From: an uncultured Methanobrevibacter sp.
GTDB taxonomy: Archaea; Methanobacteriota; Methanobacteria; Methanobacteriales; Methanobacteriaceae
DNA: 64,000 bases
NCBI RefSeq assembly: GCF_900314695.1
Contig: NZ_OMWD01000012.1
Location: 22,257-86,256 of the forward strand
Direction of reading: 5' to 3'
Positions 1 to 8,820 of this stretch are shown here, one piece after another. The notes under the pieces were generated by a model, which saw only the letters and a list, made by a program, of their open reading frames with translations, had not been told where the DNA came from and did not search any database. Both the position numbers and the translations under genes were made by a program. The number at the start of each line of letters is the position of its first letter. Positions within the stretch are counted from its first letter, which is position 1.

Positions 1-1
1 T

Positions 2-1450
2 GCTGAAGAGGTTGGTAAAATTGCAGTTTATACTTTTGCCAAGCCTGTAAAAGTTGTTATTTTCACAGGTTCTGGTGGAAATGGTGGTGATGGATTTGTT
101 GCAGCACGTTACTTATTAAACAGAGGGTATGATGTTGATATTTATATGCTGAAAGAAAATATTCGTTCTGATGATGCAAAAACTAATCTGGAAATTTTAG
201 AAAATATGAAACCTCGTTTGTCACGTTTAAACATTTATAATTTAAAAACTCTTGAAGATATCAATTCATGCGAAGTAGCTCAAAGCAAAGATTCGGAATT
301 CGTTATTGTGGATGGACTTTTAGGAACTGGAATCCATGGAAAATTGCAAACAAATATCAAAAGGGCAATTGAAATTATTAATGAATCCAATGGAATTACA
401 ATAAGTGTTGATGTGCCTTCTGGAATGGATCCTTTAACTGGTGAAATAAATGATTTGGCAGTGGTTCCGGATTATACAATAAGTTTTCATAAAATTAAAA
501 CTGGTGTAAGGGATGCCGATGAAGAACTTGTTGGGGGTCTTGTAACTGCAGATATTGGAATTCCGTTCGAAGCAGAATATTTCGTTAATTATGGTGATTT
601 TTTAAGGCTAAAAAATCGTGATTCATCATCTCATAAAGGTAATAATGGTCGTTTGCTTGTAATTGGTGGAAGTAAAGATTATTCCGGTGCTCCGGCTATT
701 GCAGGAATGGCTGCAATTGGGGCTGGAGCCGATTTGGTTTATGTTGCTTCCCCTCAAAATGCTGCTGAAGCCATTAAATCAACCTCTCCAGATTTGATTG
801 TGAAATCATTGGAAGGTGATAAATTATCTTTAAAACACTCTGATGAGATTTTATCTCTTGTTGATAATGTAGATTCGGTTTTAATTGGTCCGGGTGCAGG
901 TATTGATGAGGATACTTCAAAGTTATTCAATATTTTGGTTACAAAAATTAAAAAACCGATTGTTTTAGATGCTGATGCGTTAAAACAGGTTGAATTGTCA
1001 TTAATTAAAAATCGTGAAGATATAATTTTAACACCTCATATTTTTGAGTTCAAATCATTTTTTAAAGTTGAGAATGATTTAAAATTGGATATTGATTCAT
1101 ATGACTTTTCTAAAGTTGATGAGAATATTGCCGAATTCCAAAAGATTATCCGGCAAATTAAAGGAACTGTTGTTGTTAAGGGAAAATATGACTTGATATT
1201 GTCTGGCAACAAGTTTAAAATCAATAAAAGTGGTAATGCTGGAATGACTGTTGGTGGAACTGGTGATGCTTTGGCGGGTATTTCTGCCAGTTTATTATCT
1301 CAGGGATTATCTTCTTTTGACTCGGCCAGTTTGGCAACATTTATCAATGGTCTTGCAGGTGATGAAGCGTATAATATTAAAGGTAATGGATTTTCAGCTA
1401 CTGATTTGGTTTCATACATAGGCAGTGTGATAAAAAATGGATTATGTTAA
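2..1450 (+). CDS. nnr: Bifunctional NAD(P)HX epimerase / ADP-dependent NAD(P)HX dehydratase, 5' truncated
   Basis: The open frame runs in from the window edge, so the true start lies upstream; about 482 codons are visible. The N-terminal YjeF_N (epimerase) part shows the motif GSGGNGGDGFVAARYL near visible residues 24-39, and the C-terminal carbohydrate-kinase-like part shows GGSKDYSGAP and NAGMTVGGTGDALAG, the ADP/NADHX-binding loop of the dehydratase. Known role of the family: repair of hydrated NADH and NADPH, with epimerisation followed by ADP-dependent dehydration. Only the first segment of the epimerase domain is missing. The 3' end overlaps sfsA by 14 bases, which suggests translational coupling. 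Family assignment is firm; the start cannot be judged. Confidence 0.93.
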   Translation, partial: AEEVGKIAVYTFAKPVKVVIFTGSGGNGGDGFVAARYLLNRGYDVDIYMLKENIRSDDAKTNLEILENMKPRLSRLNIYNLKTLEDINSCEVAQSKDSEFVIVDGLLGTGIHGKLQTNIKRAIEIINESNGITISVDVPSGMDPLTGEINDLAVVPDYTISFHKIKTGVRDADEELVGGLVTADIGIPFEAEYFVNYGDFLRLKNRDSSSHKGNNGRLLVIGGSKDYSGAPAIAGMAAIGAGADLVYVASPQNAAEAIKSTSPDLIVKSLEGDKLSLKHSDEILSLVDNVDSVLIGPGAGIDEDTSKLFNILVTKIKKPIVLDADALKQVELSLIKNREDIILTPHIFEFKSFFKVENDLKLDIDSYDFSKVDENIAEFQKIIRQIKGTVVVKGKYDLILSGNKFKINKSGNAGMTVGGTGDALAGISASLLSQGLSSFDSASLATFINGLAGDEAYNIKGNGFSATDLVSYIGSVIKNGLC

Positions 1451-2153
1451 GGGAATTTTTAAAGCAAGGCCAAATAGATTCATAGCAGAAGTTGAGGTTG
1501 ATGGCAATTTGGAAATTGCTCATGTCCCAAATACTGGCAGATGTAAGGAACTTCTAGTTAAAAATGCTATAGTTTGGCTTAAGCCGTCTGATAATCCAAA
1601 CAGAAAAACAAAATTCTCACTTCATTTTGTAGAAAATAAGGGTGTGTTGGTATCACTTTACTCACAGCAAGCTAACAGTATTGTGTATGATGCTGTTGTT
1701 GAAGGTAAAATAAAGGAACTTTTAGGTTATAATCATCATCAAAGAGAAAAAAGTGTAGACAATTCAAGGATAGATATATACTTGGAAAATTCAAATGGTG
1801 ATTCCTGCTTTGTAGAAGTGAAAGGGGTTACTCTAATCATTGATGGTGAAGCGAGATTTCCGGACGCTCCAACTGAAAGGGGTGCAAAACACCTTAAGGA
1901 ATTAATTAAACTTAAAAAAGAAGGAAATCGCTGTTGTGTGTTTTTCTTGATTCAACATCCTGCAGGTGAATTTTTCAGACCGAACTGGGAAAATGATCCT
2001 ATATTTAGTCAGACATTAAACGAAGCATATGCTGAAGGTGTTGAAATTCTTGTTTATAGGTGTGATAATCAGTTAAGCGGTATTGAATTAATTCTCGAGC
2101 CTTTAGATTTTGATTTGGGAAAAAGTTTCACCAATCGCATCGTTGATAACTAA
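1437..2153 (+). CDS. sfsA: SfsA family protein (sugar fermentation stimulation protein homologue)
   Basis: 238 residues, the usual length of SfsA. Recognisable features are the N-terminal OB-like segment (RPNRFIAEVEVDG, then HVPNTGRCKELL) and the nuclease-like core with FVEVKGVTL and FPDAPTERGAKHLKEL. The family carries a PD-(D/E)XK-like fold and has been described as a DNA-binding protein in E. coli; its biochemical role in archaea is not settled. The start overlaps nnr by 14 bases, which fits coupled translation. The last 51 bases overlap the convergent sir2 gene on the other strand, so the two coding sequences share their 3' ends. Confidence 0.9.
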   Translation: MDYVKGIFKARPNRFIAEVEVDGNLEIAHVPNTGRCKELLVKNAIVWLKPSDNPNRKTKFSLHFVENKGVLVSLYSQQANSIVYDAVVEGKIKELLGYNHHQREKSVDNSRIDIYLENSNGDSCFVEVKGVTLIIDGEARFPDAPTERGAKHLKELIKLKKEGNRCCVFFLIQHPAGEFFRPNWENDPIFSQTLNEAYAEGVEILVYRCDNQLSGIELILEPLDFDLGKSFTNRIVDN

Positions 2154-2828
2154 TGTTGCAAGGTTATCGTATGGTGTTTCGCTTTTATTAATCAAAACTA
2201 AATTTTTTCCATTAAAATAATTAATCAATCCTGCTGCGGGGTATACGACAAGTGATGTTCCGCCAATGATTAATGTTTCTGCATTTTGTATGTAATCGAT
2301 TGCAAAACTTAAAACCGCATTGTTTAAGGGTTCTTCATATAATACGACATCTGGTTTAACAATTCCACCACATTCGCATCTTGGAATTCCTTCACTTTCT
2401 AAAATATGATTTAATCCATATTCTTTTCCGCAAATTTGACAGTAATTTCTTTCGATACTTCCATGCAATTCTAAAACATTTTTGCTTCCTGCTTTTTGAT
2501 GAAGCCCATCAATGTTTTGGGTAATGACTGCCTTTAATTTGCCTTTTTTCTCCAATTCTGATAGTTTTAAATGTGCAGGATTCGGATTTGCATCTTTGAA
2601 GATGAGATTGTCCTTATAATAATTAAAGAATTCCTCTGTATGATCCATATAATAGGTATGTGAAACTAAATTTTCTGGTGTGTCTCCATATTTTTCAAGG
2701 CTTTTAAAAATGCCGCTTTCTGACCTGAAATCAGGTATTCCGCTTTCTGTAGAAACACCTGCTCCTCCGAAAAACACTATATTTTCCGATAAGTCAATAA
2801 TTTCTTGCAATTGTTTGATTTTAGACAT
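2103..2828 (-). CDS. NAD-dependent protein deacylase, Sir2 family
   Basis: 241 residues. The sequence shows the NAD-binding motif GGAGVSTESGIPDFRS near residues 20-35, the catalytic TQNIDGLHQKAG with the later ELHGS histidine, and a structural zinc site made of CQICGKEYGL and CECGG. The family removes acyl groups from lysine using NAD and yields O-acyl-ADP-ribose; in archaea chromatin proteins such as Alba are known substrates in some species. The 3' end overlaps sfsA by 51 bases in convergent orientation. All catalytic residues are present, so it should be active. Substrate is unknown. Confidence 0.93.
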   Translation of the reverse strand: MSKIKQLQEIIDLSENIVFFGGAGVSTESGIPDFRSESGIFKSLEKYGDTPENLVSHTYYMDHTEEFFNYYKDNLIFKDANPNPAHLKLSELEKKGKLKAVITQNIDGLHQKAGSKNVLELHGSIERNYCQICGKEYGLNHILESEGIPRCECGGIVKPDVVLYEEPLNNAVLSFAIDYIQNAETLIIGGTSLVVYPAAGLINYFNGKNLVLINKSETPYDNLATLVINDAIGETFSQIKI

Positions 2829-2930
2829 GATATTGTGTATATTGTTGATGCATATTATTCTTTTGTATGAAGGAATGTCTTTAAAAAAAGTATATTAACA
2901 TCTAAAATAGATACTTAAATAATCATCTAG

Positions 2931-2936
2931 GGAGGT
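2931..2936 (+). promoter_or_regulatory. Strong Shine-Dalgarno site fixing a TTG start
   Basis: GGAGGT lies 8 bases before the TTG at 2945. No ATG lies in this frame ahead of the signal peptide, so TTG is the best start for the downstream surface protein. Confidence 0.7.
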
Positions 2937-2944
2937 TAAACTAA

Positions 2945-5266
2945 TTGAATAAGAAAATCTCAATTTTCATATTTTTAACATTATTCTTTATATTTTCAAT
3001 TAATGCAATTTATGCAAACGATTTAAACATGTCTGATATTACATCAAGTTCTAGTGAATCTAATATTGAAAATAAAATTCATGAAAATGATTTAAATACG
3101 TTTTCAGCCAATCATAGTGGTGCTATTTTTGAAGAATCCTTTAAAAATCAAACGGAATTTACAGAAGCGTCAGCCAGCATATATTACACCGCACCTTGTT
3201 GTATAACACTAAAAGATTCTAATACAAATGAGTCTTTATCAAATAAAAGCATTAATTTTGTCATAAATGAAGTTAATTATACTGTTACAACAGATGATGA
3301 AGGCATAGCTAGTGTCAATTTAAAATTAAAACCTGGAAAATATACTGCTAATGCATATTTTTCAGGTGATGACTCATATGAATCTTGCAATTTGACCACT
3401 AAATTTAATGTGTTACCTACAATTAAAGCAAAAAACATATCAAAATATTATAATGGCGATACACCCTATAGTGCAACATTTTTTGACAGTCAAGGTAATG
3501 CTTTATCAAATGCTGAGGTTGTCATAACGGTCAATGGAAAATCATATACCAGAAAAACTAATGGTAAAGGTGTTGCAAGTATGCCTATTAACTTAAAACC
3601 AGGAACTTATAAGGTTGTTTCAACAGATTTGATTACTGGATATAATTTGACTACCACTTTTAAGATTTTATCAACTATTAGTTCCAAAAGTATTAAAAAA
3701 ATTGCAGGGGACAATAGAAAATTCAAAGCAAAATTTTTTAAGAGCAATGGGAAGGCATTATCCAATCAAGTTATAAAATTCAAACTTGATGGCAAAACAT
3801 ATAAGGTTAAAACAAATTCTAAAGGTCAGGCAAGTTTGGCATTGAAAAAACTTAATAAGGGAACCTATAAAATTATCTGTTACAATAAGGATGGATATTC
3901 AAAAGTGTATAAGATTAAAGTCTATAATATAGTATCCACCAAATTAATTACTAATTATTACAAACTCCTTCCAAAGGATAGTAAAGTTATTAAAGTCAAA
4001 TTAGTGACTAGTTTGGATGATTATCTGATTTCCGGAAAAGTTATTAATATTAAAATTAATGAAAAAACCTTTTATAAGAAAACGAATAATCAGGGTATTG
4101 TATCCCTTAAATTGCCATCTCTTAAAAATGGCCTTTACACTGTCAAGTACAGATATGATGGAGCAAAATATTTCAAAGCATCAAAAGCTAAAAATTTTGT
4201 TGCTATACTAAGTACTGCCAATACTGCATTGAAAGTTAAAAGTACAAAAACTTTTGGTTATGGTGCAGGTACTTTATTTAAGTTATCCTGTACTGCGGGA
4301 AATGTTCCAATAGCTAAAAAATCAGTTACAATCAAAATCGGTTCTAAAACTTACAAGAAAAGCACTGATATTAAGGGAATTGTATCAATACCTATTAACC
4401 TAAAAATTGGCAAATATGTTATTGATTATGGAACAAAGGGTGATTCCAAATTAAATGGAAGTTCTGGTTCTTCTATAATAAAAGTTATTAAAAGAAGTGA
4501 ATCTAAACTTACTTGGAAATGTGGAAGTTCATATAAAGATTATTCACAATCTTTTAAAGTTTTATTAACCGATTTGAAAGGTAAAGCTATTTCTGGCCAA
4601 AAAATTAAGTTAACTATAGATTCTGAAACATATGCAGCAACCACGTCTTCAAGGGGTTATGCTAAATTTAAAACTGATGCTGCAATTGGAAAATATAAAG
4701 TTTCGGTTAAATTTGGTGGAAGTAACTATTATCTTAAAAGTTCCACTTCAAAATCGATTAATGTTAAACTCACAAAGCTTATTGGTGGAGTTAATGAGAA
4801 AAATACTGTACGTTATTTAAGTCAATACCTTAAGTCCTCTTATCACTGTCAAGTTGGTAATTCAAGGATAAAATCGATAGTAAATTCATTAACACGTGGT
4901 TTGACTAGTGATTTGGATAAAGCAAAATCCATATTTAATTATGTAAGGGATAATGTGGAATATAGTGGTTATTATAATACCAAATATGGTGCCGTAGGCA
5001 CATTAGCAGTTAAAAAAGGAAACTGTGTTGACCTTGCACATTTGTTGGTTGCCATGTATAGGACTGCAAATTTAAAATCAAGATATGTTCATGGGACCTG
5101 CCATTTTAAAAGTGGATATATCGGTCACGTTTGGGCTCAAGTTTTAGTTGGTAATACCTGGATTTGTGCTGATGCATCGGATAATATTAATTCTTTCGGA
5201 AAAATAAAGAATTGGAATACAAATTCGTATAGTTTTCATAGTAGATATTCAAGTCTTCCTTTCTAA
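2945..5266 (+). CDS. Secreted Ig-repeat protein with C-terminal transglutaminase-like domain (pseudomurein endoisopeptidase-like)
   Basis: 773 residues, TTG start. A signal peptide (about 1-25, ending INAIYA) is followed by a low-complexity Ser/Asn/Glu stretch, then roughly six Ig-like repeats of about 85-95 residues, each with the pattern G-K-x-Y ... T-N-x-x-G-x-A/V-S ... L-K-x-G-x-Y. The last about 150 residues form a transglutaminase-like domain with Cys694 in KGNCVDLAHLL, His728 in IGHVWAQV and Asp743 in CADASDN. The motifs YGAVGTL and SFGKIKNWNT resemble what I remember of the pseudomurein endoisopeptidases PeiP/PeiW (family C71). Inference: an exported wall-acting or wall-anchored enzyme. 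No pseudomurein-binding repeat of the usual kind was recognised; the Ig repeats may replace it. Confidence 0.82.
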   Translation: MNKKISIFIFLTLFFIFSINAIYANDLNMSDITSSSSESNIENKIHENDLNTFSANHSGAIFEESFKNQTEFTEASASIYYTAPCCITLKDSNTNESLSNKSINFVINEVNYTVTTDDEGIASVNLKLKPGKYTANAYFSGDDSYESCNLTTKFNVLPTIKAKNISKYYNGDTPYSATFFDSQGNALSNAEVVITVNGKSYTRKTNGKGVASMPINLKPGTYKVVSTDLITGYNLTTTFKILSTISSKSIKKIAGDNRKFKAKFFKSNGKALSNQVIKFKLDGKTYKVKTNSKGQASLALKKLNKGTYKIICYNKDGYSKVYKIKVYNIVSTKLITNYYKLLPKDSKVIKVKLVTSLDDYLISGKVINIKINEKTFYKKTNNQGIVSLKLPSLKNGLYTVKYRYDGAKYFKASKAKNFVAILSTANTALKVKSTKTFGYGAGTLFKLSCTAGNVPIAKKSVTIKIGSKTYKKSTDIKGIVSIPINLKIGKYVIDYGTKGDSKLNGSSGSSIIKVIKRSESKLTWKCGSSYKDYSQSFKVLLTDLKGKAISGQKIKLTIDSETYAATTSSRGYAKFKTDAAIGKYKVSVKFGGSNYYLKSSTSKSINVKLTKLIGGVNEKNTVRYLSQYLKSSYHCQVGNSRIKSIVNSLTRGLTSDLDKAKSIFNYVRDNVEYSGYYNTKYGAVGTLAVKKGNCVDLAHLLVAMYRTANLKSRYVHGTCHFKSGYIGHVWAQVLVGNTWICADASDNINSFGKIKNWNTNSYSFHSRYSSLPF

Positions 5267-5318
5267 TTCTTTTTTTTCAATATTTTTTTAGAAGGGATTA
5301 CAAAAAAAGAAGTAAAAT

Positions 5319-5337
5319 GATAGCTATTAAAGCTATC
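5319..5337 (-). terminator. Terminator hairpin overlapping the argG stop codon
   Basis: GATAGCT, a 5-base loop ATTAA, and AGCTATC form a perfect 7-bp stem. The argG stop codon (5333-5335) is inside the stem. On the minus strand a T-rich tract (complement of the A7 at about 5302-5308) follows. Confidence 0.6.
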
Positions 5338-6511
5338 TGTTTAATTTTTGATAATTTGCTGCTTGAAGGCCGTGGTATCTAATCATACCTTCGACATCTT
5401 TTTGGTCGGTTTCCTTGTCTTCAAAGGTAATTTGTTCTATGCTGTGTATACTGAATGGAGATTTTCTGGAAATCGGTTGTATTGAACCTTTGAACAGTTT
5501 CATTACAACTTCTCCACTTACTCTTTCTTGCATCTTGTCGATTGCTTGATCAAGGTCGTCTCTTAGAGGTTCTTGCCAGAGTGCCCTGTAGACAAGTTCA
5601 GCATAGAGTCCGGATACATATTCGGCAAATCTTAACTCTGAAGTTGTGAAAACCAATTCTTCCAATGCTTGGTGAGCAGCAATTAATAATTTTGCACCAG
5701 GGGTTTCGTATATTTCCCTACTTTTAATACCAATCATTCTGTTTTCAATGATGTCTACTCTACCGATTCCGTGAGCTCCTGCAATTTCATTTGATTTTTT
5801 GATAATGTCGAGTAAAGGCATCATTTCACCGTTGATGGCTACAGGAACACCTTCTTCAAATTCGATAGATACTTTTTCCGGTTCGTCTTTGGCATCTTCC
5901 CATGAAGCAGTCCATTCGTAGATGTCTTCAGGAGGTTCGTTTGCAGGGTCTTCTAGGACGTCCCCTTCGATTGCTCTTCCCCAGAGGTTTTCATCAATAC
6001 TGTAAATCTTATCGTAGCTTAATTCGATTCCTTTGGATTCTGCATATGCCTTTTCTTCAGTTCTTGTTAGATTCATTTCTCTTATTGGTGCAATGATGTC
6101 CAAATCGGACATTGCAAGAATTATTGCTTCGAATCTGAATTGGTCGTTTCCTTTTCCGGTACAACCATGTGCAATTGCAGTTGCTCCTTCTTTTTCAGCT
6201 ACTTCTACAAGTTTTTGGGCAATTAATGGTCTTGCAAAAGCAGTACTTAATGGATATCCTTCGTATTCTGCATTTGCTTTGATTCCACGTGCAATGTAAT
6301 CGTTGGCGAATTCTTCTTTAGCATCTATATTGTAGTGTTTTAATCCTCCAATTTTAGCTGCACTTTCTTTTGCTTTTTCCATTTCTTCTTCGCCTTGACC
6401 TACGTCTACACATGCGGTAATAACTTCTACATTGTATTTTTCTTCTAATAATTTAACACAAACGGAGGTATCTAATCCTCCACTGAATGCTAAAAGTACT
6501 TTATCAGTCAT
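5333..6511 (-). CDS. argG: Argininosuccinate synthase
   Basis: 392 residues, full length for the family. The PP-loop ATP-binding motif AFSGGLDTSVC stands at residues 8-18, followed by the citrulline/aspartate-binding segments (HGCTGKGNDQFRFE, ENLWGRAIEGD). The enzyme joins citrulline and aspartate with ATP to give argininosuccinate, the penultimate step of arginine synthesis, in the cytoplasm. The start has a good ribosome site, GGTGAT, six bases upstream, and a TATA-like box AGTATATAATG sits about 40-50 bases ahead. It stands alone: the upstream helicase is 340 bases away and the downstream gene is convergent. Confidence 0.98.
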   Translation of the reverse strand: MTDKVLLAFSGGLDTSVCVKLLEEKYNVEVITACVDVGQGEEEMEKAKESAAKIGGLKHYNIDAKEEFANDYIARGIKANAEYEGYPLSTAFARPLIAQKLVEVAEKEGATAIAHGCTGKGNDQFRFEAIILAMSDLDIIAPIREMNLTRTEEKAYAESKGIELSYDKIYSIDENLWGRAIEGDVLEDPANEPPEDIYEWTASWEDAKDEPEKVSIEFEEGVPVAINGEMMPLLDIIKKSNEIAGAHGIGRVDIIENRMIGIKSREIYETPGAKLLIAAHQALEELVFTTSELRFAEYVSGLYAELVYRALWQEPLRDDLDQAIDKMQERVSGEVVMKLFKGSIQPISRKSPFSIHSIEQITFEDKETDQKDVEGMIRYHGLQAANYQKLNR

Positions 6512-6550
6512 AAAATCACCATATTAATTTCAATAAAAATGAATAATCAT

Positions 6551-6562
6551 TATATACTTATA
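6551..6562 (-). promoter_or_regulatory. Candidate argG promoter (TATA box)
   Basis: On the minus strand AGTATATAATG lies 40-51 bases ahead of the argG ATG at 6511. An archaeal start site about 25 bases downstream would leave a short leader of roughly 15-20 bases that contains the GGTGAT ribosome site. Confidence 0.5.
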
Positions 6563-6710
6563 GTGTTAATAGTATTTAAAATTAATAAAAAAATTGAAAA
6601 AATTTAAATGAATGATGACCTATCATTTTTTAATCTTTTTATATTTAATTTAAAATTAGTTATTTCATTATTCTATTGGTAATAGGTTTTTAAATAGTTT
6701 TGACAGAAGA

Positions 6711-6788
6711 AAACTCTTAATTGAGGGCATAATTGAGGTTGAAAGTTATATGGACATTTTGAAAAATCAAAACCTCAATTAAGAGTTT
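6711..6788. repeat. 16-bp perfect inverted repeat with an internal partial copy
   Basis: AAACTCTTAATTGAGG (6711-6726) is the exact reverse complement of CCTCAATTAAGAGTTT (6773-6788). A second copy of the inner part, AATTGAGGTT (6731-6740), can pair instead with AACCTCAATT (6771-6780), so two mutually exclusive stems are possible. No target-site duplication flanks it. It could be a processed 3' end of the helicase transcript, a regulatory switch, or the remnant of a small mobile element. Confidence 0.6.
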
Positions 6789-6836
6789 CGAGTTCATATA
6801 TTACTCGCTAATATTAAATTGTATTTCATAGTATAT

Positions 6837-6860
6837 AAAGTTTAGGCATACCTAAACTTT
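6837..6860 (-). terminator. 10-bp hairpin overlapping the helicase stop codon
   Basis: AAAGTTTAGG, loop CATA, CCTAAACTTT form a perfect 10-bp stem. The TAG stop of the helicase (6852-6854) is inside it. The following minus-strand sequence is AT-rich but has no long T-run, so it may be a 3'-end stabilising or processing signal rather than a terminator. Confidence 0.5.
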
Positions 6861-8774
6861 AATCAGTAAATTTTCACTCTCGACAAATTCAATCAGTCGG
6901 GAGTATGTCGGATTGTTTTTTAAGGTATCCTTATTTCCAATTATTATTAATTTTCTTTTCGCTCTTGTAATTGCAACGTTCAAACGTCTTAAATCATTTA
7001 AAAATCCGATGTTTCCGTGTTCATTGCTTCTTACTGTTGAAATGATGATGATTTCCTTTTCCCGTCCCTGGAATCCGTCAACGGTTTTTACTTCAACAGG
7101 AGTATTTTCCTGGATAATCTTTACCTGATCTGCATAGGGGCTAATGATTCCTATATCCTCCTCCTTAACTCCTGCAGTCATGTAATCCTGAGCAACGCTA
7201 ACAGCAATTTCAGCTTCTGCCTTATTTATTATTGATTTGGAATCCTTCAGGTGATTTTCATGATTTTTTTCAATTTGTGAAGTGTCCATAAAAAGAAGTG
7301 CCTCTTCATTATAATTGGAACCAATGATGTCTTTTATATTGATTGAATCCACGCTTGTATCACTCTTCAAACTGTTGTTGTAAAACTCGGAGTTCGGAAA
7401 CTTCATTAAAAGCTTATTCATTCTGTACTGAACATTTAATAATTGTGATTTATGGGGATACTTTCTGATTAAGGCTTCAAATAATGTATTTTCAAGTTCT
7501 CCCGCTTTTGTACTTATAATTGTTGGGGGGAGTTGCTTGTGGTCTCCTGCAAGTATGAATCTATGCGCCTTTGCAATTGGGATTAGAACGCTTGGTATGG
7601 TTGCCTGTGAAGCTTCATCAATAATTGCAACATCAAATTTGGTTTTTGCAATGGATTCAAGTGCAGCTGAAGAGTTTGTTGCGAGGATGACATCACTTTC
7701 TTCAACGATATTTCGAATCATTTTATTTTCAATTCTTTTGATGTCTGCATGCAGTTCATCAATTTCCTGATTATATTCAATCCATTGTGCCATGGACTGC
7801 ATTTTTTCAGCGCTTATTCCCCTTCCACCTTTTCCTTTTGATGCATTGTATAATATGTCGTAATCTCCAAAGCCACGTCTGAATTGCGGTGTCGGTTTGG
7901 TATAGGACTTTCTTTTTTCGATTAATCTTTCAATTTTTTTGTAAATTTTTTTGATTTTCTTATTCAACTTATGCTTTTCAACCTTATACGCTAAAGAATA
8001 TGTGATATTGTTTTTTGAAACCCTTTGCGGATGGCCTAATCTGGTCAGATTCAATTTTTTATTTGCCATCAGGCGCTCTAGGATGTTGTCTATTGCCGCA
8101 TTACTTTCAGCGGTTGCAAGCACCTTATGATTCTGCCGGGTTTCCTGTGATATCAACTCAACTAATGTTCTGGTTTTCCCTGTTCCGAACGGCCCATGAA
8201 TTAAAAAGAAATTTTCACATGATAAACCATGTTCTATTGCTATTTTTTGTGAATGATTTAAGTTTTTATCAATATAATCAATATAAGGGGTTTTTCTATC
8301 TTTTTTAGGGTTTCTGTCAGTTAGCATGTACTCCAATGCGTTTTTTCCCTTTAAACTTAAATGCTTTAGGTTGTCTTCCATTCTTCTAAATGTGATGTCA
8401 TTTGCATATAGATCTATTCTCACCTTCTTTTTCAGCGCCCATTTTGGAATTCTTTTATCAAAGGCAACCTTGATGAATCTGGCTCCTTTTTCAGTAACTG
8501 TTCCAGTCAAATCACTTCTTAACGGGTTATCTGTACTAATCAGCACCATGTCTCCAACGCTGATTTCGGTATCTATTATGTCTGACCTTCCAAATTGAAC
8601 AATTTCTAGACCTAATTCTTTGCCCATGCGTTTTCCTTTAACCTTGTTGATGGCTCTTCCCAGTTCTTCCCTTTTTTGTCCTGACATTGAACTGATTTCA
8701 TGTGTCATCAGGTCAATTTCTGCATCCCGTTCATAATTTATGAGCCTTATTAATTTTTTAATATACTTTTTCAC
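6852..8774 (-). CDS. Superfamily 1 (Upf1/IGHMBP2-like) DNA/RNA helicase
   Basis: 640 residues from a GTG start at 8774 with AGGGAT upstream. An N-terminal beta-rich region (about 50-130) like the 1B/stalk part of IGHMBP2-type helicases precedes the motor: Walker A GPFGTGKT at 194-201, Walker B DEAS at 386-389, GDHKQLPP, then C-terminal motifs QYRMN, VDGFQGREKEIIIISTVRSN and NVAITRAKRKLIIIG. The family unwinds nucleic acid 5' to 3'. A coiled-coil insert lies at about 265-350. Its cellular role in methanogens is unknown. The gene is divergent from the hydrolase at 8821 and shares a short promoter region with it. Confidence 0.92.
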   Translation of the reverse strand: MKKYIKKLIRLINYERDAEIDLMTHEISSMSGQKREELGRAINKVKGKRMGKELGLEIVQFGRSDIIDTEISVGDMVLISTDNPLRSDLTGTVTEKGARFIKVAFDKRIPKWALKKKVRIDLYANDITFRRMEDNLKHLSLKGKNALEYMLTDRNPKKDRKTPYIDYIDKNLNHSQKIAIEHGLSCENFFLIHGPFGTGKTRTLVELISQETRQNHKVLATAESNAAIDNILERLMANKKLNLTRLGHPQRVSKNNITYSLAYKVEKHKLNKKIKKIYKKIERLIEKRKSYTKPTPQFRRGFGDYDILYNASKGKGGRGISAEKMQSMAQWIEYNQEIDELHADIKRIENKMIRNIVEESDVILATNSSAALESIAKTKFDVAIIDEASQATIPSVLIPIAKAHRFILAGDHKQLPPTIISTKAGELENTLFEALIRKYPHKSQLLNVQYRMNKLLMKFPNSEFYNNSLKSDTSVDSINIKDIIGSNYNEEALLFMDTSQIEKNHENHLKDSKSIINKAEAEIAVSVAQDYMTAGVKEEDIGIISPYADQVKIIQENTPVEVKTVDGFQGREKEIIIISTVRSNEHGNIGFLNDLRRLNVAITRAKRKLIIIGNKDTLKNNPTYSRLIEFVESENLLIKV

Positions 8775-8785
8775 TTTAATCCCTA

Positions 8786-8817
8786 ATTTATAAATAAGAG
8801 CGTTTATGTATAATATT
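8786..8817. promoter_or_regulatory. Divergent promoter region with palindromic TATA element
   Basis: ATTTATAAAT (8786-8795) is a perfect palindrome placed about 25 bases before the probable 5' end of the plus-strand gene. On the minus strand a second AT-rich box (complement of about 8803-8817) is better spaced for the helicase. Placing the plus-strand start site near 8813-8817 would exclude the ATG at 8806 and favour ATG 8821 on a nearly leaderless message. Confidence 0.45.
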
Positions 8818-8820
8818 ATT

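Larger units (their letters stand above)
6512..6851. other. 340-base intergenic region with several hairpins
   Basis: No credible coding sequence. From left to right it holds the argG promoter, a small hairpin AATGAT-GACCT-ATCATT followed by T5 (6611-6631, reads as a plus-strand terminator), a 16-bp inverted repeat (6711-6788, listed separately) and the helicase 3' hairpin. The rest is AT-rich sequence. Confidence 0.6.

Noticed and set aside
6711..6788. Inverted repeat considered as insertion sequence ends
   Set aside because: Only 78 bases long, no transposase, no target-site duplication at either end; kept as an unexplained repeat.
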